DNA of 64,000 nucleotides from Paenibacillus tundrae (GCF_036884255.1 NZ_CP145605.1:3038001-3102000), one strand, 5' to 3'. Shown: positions 46,386-56,015, numbered from the stretch's first letter. The notes: a model not told the origin generated them from the sequence alone. A program made the numbers and translations.

Positions 46386-46733
46386 CTAAATCCTCATCAT
46401 GATCGCTTCTCGGGTACTTTTGGGAAGTTTACCGAAGACCAGATCATAAGAATGATCAATCATAGGAAATACATCGGACTCATCCATAGATTCATTGATC
46501 AGAACGGTGTTCCAGTGTTTTTTGTTCATATGATATCCTGGCTGTATATTCTCATGCTGTTCTCTCAAATTTTCCGCAATAACCGGATCACATTTAAGGT
46601 TTATCGTATGTCTGCTTTCAAAAATGAGTGCAAACATTTTCCCAGCAACCTTGATTACTAGGATGTCTGGTCCAAAAGGAAAGTCTTTTTCTGCACCTTT
46701 TTTCGTAAGGCAGTATTTAATGATATTGTTCAT
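46386..46733 (-). CDS. MmcQ/YjbR family protein
   Basis: About 115 residues: the family starts near MNNIIKYCLTKKGAEKDFPFG and contains KMFALIF, NLKCDPVIAENLRE and the C-terminal NKKHWNTVLINESMDES segment. The fold binds DNA in CyaY-like fashion in some members, but the function is unproven. The frame extends to 46763, but GGAGAT lies within that extension, so ATG 46733 is likely. It is convergent with the germination operon, with no clear terminator between. Confidence 0.82.
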   Translation of the reverse strand: MNNIIKYCLTKKGAEKDFPFGPDILVIKVAGKMFALIFESRHTINLKCDPVIAENLREQHENIQPGYHMNKKHWNTVLINESMDESDVFPMIDHSYDLVFGKLPKSTREAIMMRI

Positions 46734-46763
46734 GCAAAAGTAGATCTCCTTTATAGGCATCAT

Positions 46764-47076
46764 ATATTAGGTTCAAGCTAAAACTCATTAACCATAGTAT
46801 AACAGATGCTCATCTACTATGAATTAATGGGTGGAAAGACTGGGATAAAAGTGCTAAGTAGGCTGGTTAAAGACGAAAATAATTAAATGGGCAAGAAGAA
46901 GGGGCAGTAGTGATACTGCTTCATTTTTGTGCGTGGATACGAATACATCATATGTACATAAAGTCTTATTTTTATCCTTTTTAATGAAAATTAACAAAAT
47001 CCATTAAATATTTTACTTATAAAGTCGATAAATAGAAAATTAATACAACTAAGAAAATAGGTGGTGAGTGAGGAAT
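46764..47076. other. Intergenic region before the VgrG-toxin island
   Basis: About 310 AT-rich bases with no recognisable gene. No clear SigA promoter with good spacing could be fixed. It probably carries the promoter of the island. Confidence 0.4.
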
Positions 47077-48660
47077 ATGTCTCTAGTAACAGTTAGTTAT
47101 GAACAATTGCAGATTCAGCCGTTTGATATCCGAATCCATGAAGTAACTTTACTCATGAAAGTTCATGATCATGGCAAGCTTACTTTCACTGGAGTGATTC
47201 CGGAAGAGAAGGAAGAACAGTACGTACGAATGGCGGACGAGAGTACGCCAGTTGAATTGTTCTATACGGACGAGCAGGGTCAAAAGCAACGTTTATTTCA
47301 CGGAATTATTTTGAAGCTACATGTGAAGGTGGAGAACAAGGTGTACTGGCTTGAAGCGGAAGCTGTGTCCCATTCGCATGCTATGGATCTTCGGCGCAAA
47401 ACACGTTCCTATCAAAATATAAGTATGTTGATTCCTGACGTTATGCAGAAGATTAGTGGGTCCTATCCGGATGGACAAGTCTTCAACACCTTCATTGAGA
47501 AAAAAAAGCTGGGTGCGTATACACTGCAATATCAAGAAACGGATTGGGAATTCCTGAAGAGACTTGCGTCACATTATCATACGGTTCTTGTTCCCGTATC
47601 TACGGAGGAACGCATTCGTATCTATCTTGGGCTGCCTGAACAACGGGATGCCGGCAAGCTGGAAGCGACACACTACCGAATGTATAAAGATATGCTCGCT
47701 TATCAGAAAGAAGCTAAGTTAGGGACGAGTGATATCAACGAAAAGGATTATATCCGTTATGAAGTACAGGTACGTGATCGGGTGCTCCAGCTTGGGGATC
47801 AAGTGCAGTTCAAAGGACATTCACTATATGTGTTCGAAATTCGGACTGAGATGAAAAAGGGGTTGCTTTTACATCATTATGTGCTTGGCCACAAAGCATC
47901 TGCATATCGCCGCAAGCGTTACAACTCCCGTTTGGTGGGTGCGTCCATCTCCGGAAATATCATGGGTGTGGTGAGAGACGAGGTTCAGGTTCATCTTGAT
48001 AGCGATCAGGAGTGGAGCCTGGCGACAGCCTATCTGTTCCCATACTCCACGATGTATGCATCGGATGATCAGACTGGCTGGTATTGCATGCCTGAGAAAG
48101 GTGATAGTATCCGGCTCTATTTTCCCAATGCGAGAGAAAACGAAGGCATTGCATTAAGCTCTGTTCGTCAAAAACTACCTGCGGAGAAAGATATGGCAAG
48201 TGCGGTGTCCTCAGGATCGGGGGCATCCTCGCATACAGGTGGGAGCGGAAGTGGAAATAGCAGTGGGGCAGGTGGTGGAACGACAACGATTGTACAGCAG
48301 CAACAGCTGCAGCCAGTTGTGAATTTTGATAAGGATCTGAAAGAAGATCTGATGGCGAATCCCAATACGAAGTTCCTTCTAACACCGACGGGTCAGAAGA
48401 TTACTTTTGAAGAGGATCGCATCACGATTACCGGCTCGACCGGAGGGGCAACGCTGACCTTGACCAGTGCTGGAACGATTATTCTTAATTGCGAGAACAA
48501 AATCACGCTACAGGCCAGTAAACAAGTGGAATTAGTAGCAGAGACGGTGACCCTTCAGGCGAATCAGATTGATATGTCTACCAAAGACGGTAATGGCGGT
48601 TTAACCATTGATCAAGGACAGGTCGTGATCAAAGGAATCGAAATATTAATGAATCAGTAA
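47077..48660 (+). CDS. VgrG/Pvc8-like spike protein without toxin domain
   Basis: 527 residues. Residues ~1-280 form the phage tail D (GPD)-like double domain (VSHSHAMDLRRKTRSYQNIS, YTLQYQETDWEFLKRLASHY). Residues ~285-365 hold an OB-fold-like part with PEKGDSIRLYFPNARENEGI, then a Ser/Gly linker (~375-405) and a beta-helix-like tail of short repeats (TLTLTSAGTIILNCENKITL). This is the spike design of contractile injection systems, unusual in a Gram-positive. GTG 47068 is in frame; ATG 47077 is preferred. It leads the operon that also encodes a PAAR-like tip and a VgrG-toxin. Confidence 0.88.
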   Translation: MSLVTVSYEQLQIQPFDIRIHEVTLLMKVHDHGKLTFTGVIPEEKEEQYVRMADESTPVELFYTDEQGQKQRLFHGIILKLHVKVENKVYWLEAEAVSHSHAMDLRRKTRSYQNISMLIPDVMQKISGSYPDGQVFNTFIEKKKLGAYTLQYQETDWEFLKRLASHYHTVLVPVSTEERIRIYLGLPEQRDAGKLEATHYRMYKDMLAYQKEAKLGTSDINEKDYIRYEVQVRDRVLQLGDQVQFKGHSLYVFEIRTEMKKGLLLHHYVLGHKASAYRRKRYNSRLVGASISGNIMGVVRDEVQVHLDSDQEWSLATAYLFPYSTMYASDDQTGWYCMPEKGDSIRLYFPNARENEGIALSSVRQKLPAEKDMASAVSSGSGASSHTGGSGSGNSSGAGGGTTTIVQQQQLQPVVNFDKDLKEDLMANPNTKFLLTPTGQKITFEEDRITITGSTGGATLTLTSAGTIILNCENKITLQASKQVELVAETVTLQANQIDMSTKDGNGGLTIDQGQVVIKGIEILMNQ

Positions 48661-48679
48661 AAATGCGGAGGATGGACCC

Positions 48680-49819
48680 ATGCATCAGATGGAACTATGG
48701 CAGCAGTTTCTGGAACAAGAGGCATTGCCGCTGCGAAACGCCAAAGTACATAAGCTTCATGAATATTACAATGCGAATAAATCAGAGATCGTGAAAGGTT
48801 TCGTTCCGCTATTCGGTGCGCTATGCGAACAAATTTTGCTGCAGCAAGAGCGCGGGGAGCTTCAGTCGTGCAGCACCATACACGTATCGTTGATGCGGAC
48901 AAGGCTCATTCAAGGCGATCCTGCCTACATGCTGCACGCGAGTGACAGACGTCAAGAAGGTGAAGTGCCTGTCAATGGATTTTTATATGATGCGAGCTGG
49001 ATCTACAGCTTTATGGATCAATGGATTGAGGAATGCGAGGATGGTCGCAGACGGTATATGAATCGGATTGATCAGGCCGCATTAGAGGCATGGCAAGCAA
49101 ATCAGCTCTATCCTTTTCACGTTTATATGGTTCTTGCTGTTCGTCATGCTATGGATACGATCCGTACAATGGATTCATTTGAAGCAATCAGAAAAGAGGT
49201 ACAGTTCGAAGTTCGTGTGGGAGAGTATCAGGATCACGAAGTAACGGAATCGGTATATCGTTTCAACGGATTACAGAGAAGCTCTATTGCGTGCAAAGGT
49301 TGGCTGGAAAGCAGGCTACCGAATGAATATATCTATGAACATATCGCTGATGTTAATCTCTGTAACGGAAATTATGCAGAACTAGATTTCAATCATGCGA
49401 GATTCGAGGAAGTGGATTTGAGTGGAAGCAGCTTTGAAGGTGCAAGCTTACTAGGCACACGATTTGAACGTTGTCAATGTGCACAGTCCAACTACGGGCA
49501 AACACTACTTCTTGATACAGACTTTCGAGATTGTAACCTTACAGGTGCCAACTTCGATGGCGCATGGAGTGAACGGGATACATTCATAGAGACGCATGGA
49601 CTGATCTACGGTATTCATGGACTTCGATTTCAGGGAGCGAATCTAAGCCATGCCACATTTAGGTACGCTAGGATTGCTGGTGATTTTACGGGCGCAGAAC
49701 TAGAGCAGGTGAATTTTACAGGAGCAGATCTCTCAGGTAGCCGGATGCTTGTACAGGATCGGTTTCGGGTTGAACTGACCTCTGAGCAACGAGCTTCCGT
49801 AGAATGGGTTGAGGCTTAG
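48680..49819 (+). CDS. Pentapeptide-repeat protein of the VgrG operon
   Basis: 379 residues. A helical, unassigned N-terminal domain (~1-200) precedes pentapeptide repeats (~225-345; AELDFNHARFEEVDLSGSSF pattern) that form a beta-helix. It lies 19 bases after the VgrG gene with a GGAGG site. Similar proteins sit between VgrG-like and PAAR-like genes in Firmicutes loci, so an adaptor or effector-loading role is a reasonable inference; no biochemical function is known. Confidence 0.82.
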   Translation: MHQMELWQQFLEQEALPLRNAKVHKLHEYYNANKSEIVKGFVPLFGALCEQILLQQERGELQSCSTIHVSLMRTRLIQGDPAYMLHASDRRQEGEVPVNGFLYDASWIYSFMDQWIEECEDGRRRYMNRIDQAALEAWQANQLYPFHVYMVLAVRHAMDTIRTMDSFEAIRKEVQFEVRVGEYQDHEVTESVYRFNGLQRSSIACKGWLESRLPNEYIYEHIADVNLCNGNYAELDFNHARFEEVDLSGSSFEGASLLGTRFERCQCAQSNYGQTLLLDTDFRDCNLTGANFDGAWSERDTFIETHGLIYGIHGLRFQGANLSHATFRYARIAGDFTGAELEQVNFTGADLSGSRMLVQDRFRVELTSEQRASVEWVEA

Positions 49820-49831
49820 GAGGCTAGCGTT

Positions 49832-50374
49832 ATGGAGTACTATATCATCGAATATGACCGCCGACTCCCGCAGCAAGGGGCTATTCAATGGCCGGAACGG
49901 ATGCTTCGGGGGTATGAACAGACAGCAGATGAAGAAATGGTGTATGTAAAACAAGGTGAGGTGTTTACATCCCCATGTATCGTGAACCACTATCCTATAC
50001 AACTGTATGTGGAAGAGCTATCTCGCATCATGCTCAAAATGGAATCAGATCTTCATCGCAAACGCATAGTGGTCATGAATCTGGAGCAGCAGAACCAGAC
50101 GTTCTATGAATGGATCGAGTTACCTCAAGTGAGCTGGATGGCACCCGAGGCAGTTCAGGTTCAAGCCGGACAAGTGAACGGTATAGATCTTGGACATCAA
50201 GGCTTGAGCGAAAGCTCCATATGGTGCGTCCCGTATTACCGTTCATATCTGACGATCGTAGGACTTGAAGTAGCCGAGAAGTTATTAAAAGCAGGAATAT
50301 ACGGGTTAATCGTGAGACCGATTCAGATAACAGGAGGAGAACTAGATGGGGATTATAGATACGGTACTAGATAA
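49832..50374 (+). CDS. Imm11-like/DUF1629-like protein of the VgrG operon
   Basis: 180 residues, soluble. The C-terminal LTIVGLEVAEKLLKAGIYGLIVRPI resembles the ending of Imm11 (DUF1629) family proteins, which often accompany VgrG-linked toxins. It starts 12 bases after the pentapeptide gene with AGGAGG and overlaps the PAAR-like gene by 29 bases. Could be an immunity protein, chaperone or adaptor. The family call is tentative. Confidence 0.7.
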   Translation: MEYYIIEYDRRLPQQGAIQWPERMLRGYEQTADEEMVYVKQGEVFTSPCIVNHYPIQLYVEELSRIMLKMESDLHRKRIVVMNLEQQNQTFYEWIELPQVSWMAPEAVQVQAGQVNGIDLGHQGLSESSIWCVPYYRSYLTIVGLEVAEKLLKAGIYGLIVRPIQITGGELDGDYRYGTR

Positions 50375-51047
50375 AGGTACGCTAGGTGAGTTGCTAAGCT
50401 CACCTTGGAGAAGTGAGGATACCTATGTAACCGCAGGTGCTTATATGTATTGTACATTTGGAACACATGAGGATGTGCTTAACAAGCTGGAGCCTAATGG
50501 TGTTTATATCAATGGGAGTCCAATGCTAACAGTGGACGACTGCGTGACGTCAACATCGGAGCCAAGAGTTATGCACGGCGTGCCTTGTACCAAGATGGGA
50601 GAAAACATTGATGGGAATCTGTATTCTTTCGGATACTGTAGAAGTGAGCTACATCCCATGAAGACAGCGGAAAAGCTAATTGGAGATTACGCTGCCCTTC
50701 CACATATCATTGATCCAGATCCACTAGAGCTAACATTCGGTAAGGCTGTATTCCCATGTGCACCAGATTTGATGCCTACAGCTTCAGCATCTGCACCAGC
50801 ACAAGCCCCGTTTACCGCTCAAGCTACAGCCCAACTTAGCGCTATGGTCTCACTACCCATGTCTAATTCATTATTGGATGCATTGACTGGAGCAACGACA
50901 AAGTGGACAAATGGGAGTTCCAATGTATCTATTCAAGGGGTACCCGCATTAACGAGCAAATCTTGCTTGTATTGCAAATGCGGTGGGAAAATCAGCTTAC
51001 TTACCAATGGCATGGATCCAGCTCCCCCTCAATTTTCAGCTAGGTAG
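50346..51047 (+). CDS. PAAR-like protein (DUF4280)
   Basis: 233 residues. TAGAYMYCTFGTHEDVLNKL, the repeat of short beta segments, and the C-terminal GVPALTSKSCLYCKCGGKIS with clustered cysteines match DUF4280, the Gram-positive PAAR-like family. PAAR proteins cap the VgrG spike with a metal-stabilised cone. AGGAGGAG precedes the ATG inside the preceding gene. Its neighbours on both sides are VgrG-like, supporting a spike-tip role. Confidence 0.88.
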   Translation: MGIIDTVLDKGTLGELLSSPWRSEDTYVTAGAYMYCTFGTHEDVLNKLEPNGVYINGSPMLTVDDCVTSTSEPRVMHGVPCTKMGENIDGNLYSFGYCRSELHPMKTAEKLIGDYAALPHIIDPDPLELTFGKAVFPCAPDLMPTASASAPAQAPFTAQATAQLSAMVSLPMSNSLLDALTGATTKWTNGSSNVSIQGVPALTSKSCLYCKCGGKISLLTNGMDPAPPQFSAR

Positions 51048-51069
51048 TTTCTAAAGGGGGAGATGAGAT

Positions 51070-54000
51070 ATGGAATTAACTTATCAAGGAGATGGCTATG
51101 AATTAACATGGCCATATAACATCAAGGAGCTGCGTAGTTTTCGAATTGAGAGAGCCTTTAACACGCATGCCAAATGTGTATTTATAGCTCGCATGAGCGA
51201 AGAGGAAGCAGAGCAATGCTTGATACATAGCAGCTTTGAGGATAGTTTGGTTATACAAAAGATTACGGATGCAAGACCGGAAAGCTGGTTTGCTGGGGGG
51301 ATTATCAAGGTAGACATCCAGATGGAGGATGGCATCCCGCTTGTTGAGGTGCATGCACTTTCGCGTAGCTACGTGATGGATATGACACCCCAGAGCCGTT
51401 CCTATCAGAACAAACGTCTGACATATACTGATGCTGTGCGCCAGTTGGCTGGAAAGTACCATGGAGGAGATGCCCAGAACATGGCGACCAGTGATCAGGC
51501 ATCGATCGGAGCCTTGCTTGTGCAATATGAGGAGACGGACTGGCAATTCATGAAGCGACTCGCAGCCCGTGTGGGTACCGTCATCTTGCCGGATGTTACA
51601 ATGGATGCCCCTCGTATATTCTTCGGAGTCCCGGATTTATCGTGGGGGCAGGAGATCAAGGCTATTCGGTACACGGCGATGAAAGATCGAGCACAGTATG
51701 AGCAACTGAAGGCACATGCGGAAGGTGATGATGCGAAGAAGGTAACTGAGTCTGACTTTGTCCGTTACCGCGTGACAAGTGAACAATTCTGCCAAGTAGG
51801 CGATGATGTCTCTTTCAAAGGTCAGATCTGGGTCGTGTCCGAATCCGTCATTAGCTATAACGCTGGCAGAGTTAGATATGAATACTTGTTCGTCCAAAGA
51901 CGAAGCCTACGACGCAAATCCCGACGGAATGAGCAACTTCAGGGTAGATCGCTGGAAGGGCGTGTCGTGAAACGGGCGAATAACATGGTGAAAGTGCATC
52001 TGGACATCGACGACCAACATGATGAGCAAGGCAACTGGTGGTTTCCGTATTCAGGGGAAGGCAACAACATCTTTCACTGTTTGCCAGATGAAGGGGCACG
52101 CATCAAAGTATATTTCCCCAGTGGGACAGAGAAACAGTCTATGGCTATCAATTCTGTTCGCGGTGGTAGCGACGATATGAAAAGCCGGACTGTATTCCAT
52201 AAGCCAGCAACCAAAGTGTTCGAGATGCCAGGCGAAGCGCGTATGCAGCTTGGCGACGATGGCGTATTGTTCAAGAAAGGAAGCGTCAGTCTGCATCTGG
52301 ATGCGGGAAACATTAGCCTGAACGCGACGGAAGATCTGCTCGTGGTGGCGAGTAGTCAGATTGAGGCGGGTTCAGGTAACGACAAAGGCATGCTGGAATC
52401 ATTCAAAATTCAAGCAGAGCAGCAGATTGTCTTGCAGACGAATGTGGATCAATATGTCGTCCTTAGTGGCAACCGGGTGGGCATTCAGAGCAAAAAGGTG
52501 GATTTCCAGAAGATCGAAGTCGATTTTGCGGAATTGCTGACCGATGAAGAACTGGAAGAGCTGTATCTGGATATGCTGGCAGATGGCGAAATTATGAAGC
52601 AGGAAATCGATCTGTCGATGAATTTGAAAACGGCAGTTCAGTTAACAGATGCACAGCGCGCTGATATTCGCAGTCAGGTTGCACAGACAGCTCAGAGTGA
52701 TCCTGGACTAGCGAATCAGGCGAAGGACTGGATGAGCAGTAAAACGCCGGATGAACAGAAAACGGTCTATCAGAACAAGTACGTGAATCAACCTGCCGCT
52801 GAACCCGAAAAGAAAAGCAAAGAGCAAAAACAAGTGGAACTGGCGCAGCAGCAACAGGAATACAAGGAGATGAATCAGAACCGTACGAAGATTTACAATT
52901 GGCAGCAACAATCGAAAGAGATTCGGGCAACAGGAGAAAGGGCAGGGAAAACGGAAGCCCAAATCCAAGCGATGCTACCCGCACCTCCGGTACTAAGTGG
53001 ACAGCGCTCTTCTGGGCAAGGATCTTCAAGTGGGAAAAAGAGTCTGGGTGAGCAGTTCATGGAGTCCACCGGTCTTGGAGATGCCTTTAAATCTATCCGT
53101 CCATGGCTCGATCAGATGGAGCTGGAACATGTCATTCCGCAAAAACCGGATTATTTAAGCAAACAAACGCAAAAAACGGTATACTTATCCAGATACACGT
53201 TCCAAGTGTTGATAGTAGATCCCCAGATGATGATTGCCCAATTCAATATTATTTTTGGCGTGGTGGCCATCATATCCGCGATCCCATCAGGCGGGCTCTC
53301 TCTGTATGTCCTAGCTGCTGCAGATGCAGCTATAGGTGCAACGATGATTGTTGTGAATGTCCAGAAACTGAATGACCTGAAAAACGGAAACGCGTACACC
53401 AATCCTACGTTTCTTGGAATGGATCAGAAGATTCTGGATGATCTCGGAGTCGCTCTGATGTTCGTCAATCTGGCGATCTTGGCCAAACATGGGTTGAATA
53501 AAGCCGCGGATAAGCTGATCAATAGCAAGAACATGTCGGCACTAGATAGTAACTGGACGGCGTGGAAACAACAAGCGAAGACGAACTTGAATAAAACAGC
53601 GGGTAACATCACGGATGTTGCTTCTGATGCGCTGAATCGTGCGAAGAATCGCCTTCCCGGCTCTAAGCTCGCCATGGATGGCTCACCTCATGTATCCTTC
53701 AGTAAACCTACCAAGCCTTTGCCGCAAAATAGCCGACAGCAGAACTTCTGGAAAGAGACGGAGGCAGGTAAGGGGGATTTAGCGAGGAAACTGGATGGGG
53801 GAACGGGTGAAGATTTAGTTAATATTCCAAAGGTTGATTGGAGTAAATACACTCGTGTAGATAATTACGAACCGACCTTTGGAACTATACCTGATAAAGC
53901 AAATTATTTGCTTGCCTCTAAGCACTATGATGAGATTAGAAGTGTGGGTATGGAAGATGTTCAACAGGTTGCAAGAAATACTGGCTTTTCACTAGAGGAA

Positions 54001-54393
54001 ATCAAACTAGTGAAGCAACATATCTTTTTTGATTCACATAAAATACCATTGGATGATAAGAGCTATAGAGTAGGACAGTTTACACCCGATGCGGATTTTG
54101 GTTACGCATGGAAGCAAGCACAAAAAGAGAAAGAATTAACACAGTCACAGAAAGAGTGGTTGCAGCAAATGATTAGGCATGAACTTACGGAAATTGAACA
54201 TATGAAGCAGGGGCATGCATATAAGAATCCAGGTGCATACAATCCTGACGAAAATAGATTTGGATCTTTTCCTCCAGGAGCACACGACGCAGCTGACCCG
54301 CAACCTAAAGGTGAGTTTGATGGAGCGTTTAGCTATAATTTAAAAGAACAAGGTAAGATAGAAAAACAACTAGAAAGAGAAAAAGGAGAATAA
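51070..54393 (+). CDS. VgrG-like protein fused to a polymorphic toxin domain
   Basis: 1107 residues. Order: GPD/VgrG domains (~1-285), OB-fold and spike region (~295-480), a charged coiled-coil linker (~510-650), a hydrophobic segment (~722-775; IIFGVVAIISAIPSGGLSLY), a junction at ~885-905 (QNSRQQNFWKETEAGKGD) and a C-terminal toxin (~905-1107). The toxin carries ARNTGFSLEEIKLVKQHIFF and RHELTEIEHMKQG with a possible metal site His1037, Glu1038, Glu1041 and His1044. Similar C-termini occur in other Firmicutes toxins, but the activity is not known to me. The next gene is its likely immunity gene. The junction recurs twice downstream, marking tip exchange. Confidence 0.88.
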   Translation: MELTYQGDGYELTWPYNIKELRSFRIERAFNTHAKCVFIARMSEEEAEQCLIHSSFEDSLVIQKITDARPESWFAGGIIKVDIQMEDGIPLVEVHALSRSYVMDMTPQSRSYQNKRLTYTDAVRQLAGKYHGGDAQNMATSDQASIGALLVQYEETDWQFMKRLAARVGTVILPDVTMDAPRIFFGVPDLSWGQEIKAIRYTAMKDRAQYEQLKAHAEGDDAKKVTESDFVRYRVTSEQFCQVGDDVSFKGQIWVVSESVISYNAGRVRYEYLFVQRRSLRRKSRRNEQLQGRSLEGRVVKRANNMVKVHLDIDDQHDEQGNWWFPYSGEGNNIFHCLPDEGARIKVYFPSGTEKQSMAINSVRGGSDDMKSRTVFHKPATKVFEMPGEARMQLGDDGVLFKKGSVSLHLDAGNISLNATEDLLVVASSQIEAGSGNDKGMLESFKIQAEQQIVLQTNVDQYVVLSGNRVGIQSKKVDFQKIEVDFAELLTDEELEELYLDMLADGEIMKQEIDLSMNLKTAVQLTDAQRADIRSQVAQTAQSDPGLANQAKDWMSSKTPDEQKTVYQNKYVNQPAAEPEKKSKEQKQVELAQQQQEYKEMNQNRTKIYNWQQQSKEIRATGERAGKTEAQIQAMLPAPPVLSGQRSSGQGSSSGKKSLGEQFMESTGLGDAFKSIRPWLDQMELEHVIPQKPDYLSKQTQKTVYLSRYTFQVLIVDPQMMIAQFNIIFGVVAIISAIPSGGLSLYVLAAADAAIGATMIVVNVQKLNDLKNGNAYTNPTFLGMDQKILDDLGVALMFVNLAILAKHGLNKAADKLINSKNMSALDSNWTAWKQQAKTNLNKTAGNITDVASDALNRAKNRLPGSKLAMDGSPHVSFSKPTKPLPQNSRQQNFWKETEAGKGDLARKLDGGTGEDLVNIPKVDWSKYTRVDNYEPTFGTIPDKANYLLASKHYDEIRSVGMEDVQQVARNTGFSLEEIKLVKQHIFFDSHKIPLDDKSYRVGQFTPDADFGYAWKQAQKEKELTQSQKEWLQQMIRHELTEIEHMKQGHAYKNPGAYNPDENRFGSFPPGAHDAADPQPKGEFDGAFSYNLKEQGKIEKQLEREKGE

Positions 54394-54395
54394 AT

Positions 54396-54884
54396 GTGAA
54401 ATATTTAAATCAAGCCATTAAACGTATATCCGTAATAGATTGGAGCTGTCTTGGGGAACAGGAATCTAAGTCACAAAGTTATTTGTGTCGCGAGTATTTG
54501 AGAAGAGCAACTATATTTCTAAAAAATCATCCAGGTACTTGTGTACCTCCTTTTATTATGATTTCCAATTCGATCACTGAGCCACAAGAAAACATTGAGA
54601 TGATTGAAGTAGTCAGTGAAATAGATAACTCTTACCATAGAGCACTAATTACAAGTTATCTCGAATTATGTGCTCTTATTGATGAAAAGAATCCAATTGC
54701 TATGAATAATAAGGATTTGTTTGAACCAGTAATGAAGCTCTATGAACGAGGTGGCTATTTCTATAGAAGGGAAGGATTTATTTATATAAACGGTACTTCT
54801 ATTAAAATTGCAGATGTTGCTTGGGAGGAACAGAAGCCACTAGATATTAGTGATGAAACCTTGGATGCACTAGATAATGGTTGA
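54396..54884 (+). CDS. Probable immunity protein for the VgrG-toxin
   Basis: 162 residues, cytoplasmic and mostly helical. GTG start two bases after the toxin stop, with AAGGAG seven bases upstream. It is clearly paralogous to the protein at 58605-59120: shared SYLCREYLRRA / LLSEHLRRS, PIAMNNKDLFEPVMKLYERGG / PIAVQFKELYLPIIKLFERGG, and the PLDISDETLDALDNG / PEDISESYLDVIDKD end. Function inferred from position; no named immunity family is assigned. Confidence 0.8.
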   Translation: MKYLNQAIKRISVIDWSCLGEQESKSQSYLCREYLRRATIFLKNHPGTCVPPFIMISNSITEPQENIEMIEVVSEIDNSYHRALITSYLELCALIDEKNPIAMNNKDLFEPVMKLYERGGYFYRREGFIYINGTSIKIADVAWEEQKPLDISDETLDALDNG

Positions 54885-54885
54885 G

Positions 54886-55397
54886 CGCAAAATAGTCGAC
54901 AACAAAACTTCTGGAAAGAGACGAAGGCAGGTAAAGGAGATTTAGCAAGGAAACTGGATGAACGGGTGAATATAATAAATCTGAGCTTTATGATAATAAC
55001 GGAAAATATACTGGAGGAAGAACTCAAGAAGAGTTAGATGACTTGGCTACAGATCCAGATAGTGGACATATTTTAGATGACCAAGGGAGAAAGGAAAGAG
55101 AAGTAGGTTTAGCTGTAGCAGAAAGAGGAGATCTAGGCAGAATAAAAAGTGACTCTGGTGGCACTAAATTTTATGACGAATTATCACCTAAGTTATGATT
55201 CCTTCCCTAATGGTTACACCGATCCCAATAAGTGAGCATTTAGCGTAAAAACTACACTAGAGAATATGTATAAAAAATTGAATAAATATATCTATATAAT
55301 AATTGATTCCAGAGAACTAATCGCAGAGCATATAGAGCAACGAAAAGAGGCTATTGTCAAGGGAGGGTTAGTTGATAAAGTAATTTGGTATCCTTAA
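54886..55397 (+). pseudogene. Displaced (orphan) toxin tip 2 with recombination junction
   Basis: Bases ~54886-54961 repeat the junction of the VgrG-toxin (53722-53800), reading QNSRQQNFWKETKAGKGD. Then four bases present in the parent (GGGG after AACTGGAT) are missing, shifting the frame. The new frame reads YDNNGKYTGGRTQEELDDLA and GRKEREVGLAVAERGDLGRI to a stop near 55198, and a last piece contains ELIAEHIEQRKEAIVKGGL and ends DKVIWYP. It is a toxin domain different from the active one, with no start codon. Its type is unassigned, nuclease-like by memory. Confidence 0.75.
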
Positions 55398-55415
55398 ATT
55401 AAGGTGAGGGATAGA

Positions 55416-56015
55416 ATGGAAATTGAAAAAAATATAATCGCAAAGTTAGAGTCACATCAAATATGGTTGGAATCAGCAGGCGAAGACGGAAAGAAGTTAA
55501 TACTTGACGAAATAAATTTAGAGTTTATTGATTTGTCAAAGTTCTCCCTGAAGGAAGCTAGATTGATTGGCTGTTCATTTGATAGCGTGAACTTTGAAGT
55601 GGGTAATTTCATTTTAACATGGGTTTGTTCTTCAACGTTTAGAAATGCTTGGTTAAAGGATGCTAATTTCTATAAAGCAAATGTATCTTATGCCGATTTT
55701 AGTAATAGTAATCTTAAAAATGCTAGATTTACAGATTGTGAGAGCGAAGAGACGGTCTTTTTTGGCGCTGATCTATCAAACGCTGAATTAAATATTTGTT
55801 ATTTTAGTAGTGTAGACTTTAGAGATTCAGTACTAGATAATGCTAATATTGAAGATTCCTTTTTTGAAGATGTTTTAGTTAATGGAGCAAGTTTTAGAAA
55901 TGTAAAGGGGATTGAGAAAGCTAATATTATTAGCATAAATATTGGATCTCCCGAGCATCCTTTAACTTTAGAAAAAGAACAAGCTAAAAGATGGATTTTT
56001 GAAAATTGTATGTGA
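55416..56015 (+). CDS. Pentapeptide-repeat immunity protein for orphan tip 2
   Basis: 199 residues. A short helical N-terminus precedes pentapeptide repeats (~40-175; YADFSNSNLKNARF and FFGADLSNAELN). The position directly behind the orphan toxin tip, with AAGGTGAGGG before ATG 55416, implies an immunity role; pentapeptide immunity proteins are known in toxin loci. In-frame GTG 55404 is less likely. More AT-rich than the island's structural genes. Confidence 0.75.
   Translation: MEIEKNIIAKLESHQIWLESAGEDGKKLILDEINLEFIDLSKFSLKEARLIGCSFDSVNFEVGNFILTWVCSSTFRNAWLKDANFYKANVSYADFSNSNLKNARFTDCESEETVFFGADLSNAELNICYFSSVDFRDSVLDNANIEDSFFEDVLVNGASFRNVKGIEKANIISINIGSPEHPLTLEKEQAKRWIFENCM

Noticed and set aside
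52592..53029. Long minus-strand frame inside the VgrG-toxin gene
   Set aside because: Antisense shadow of a charged, repetitive linker; no ribosome site or family match.
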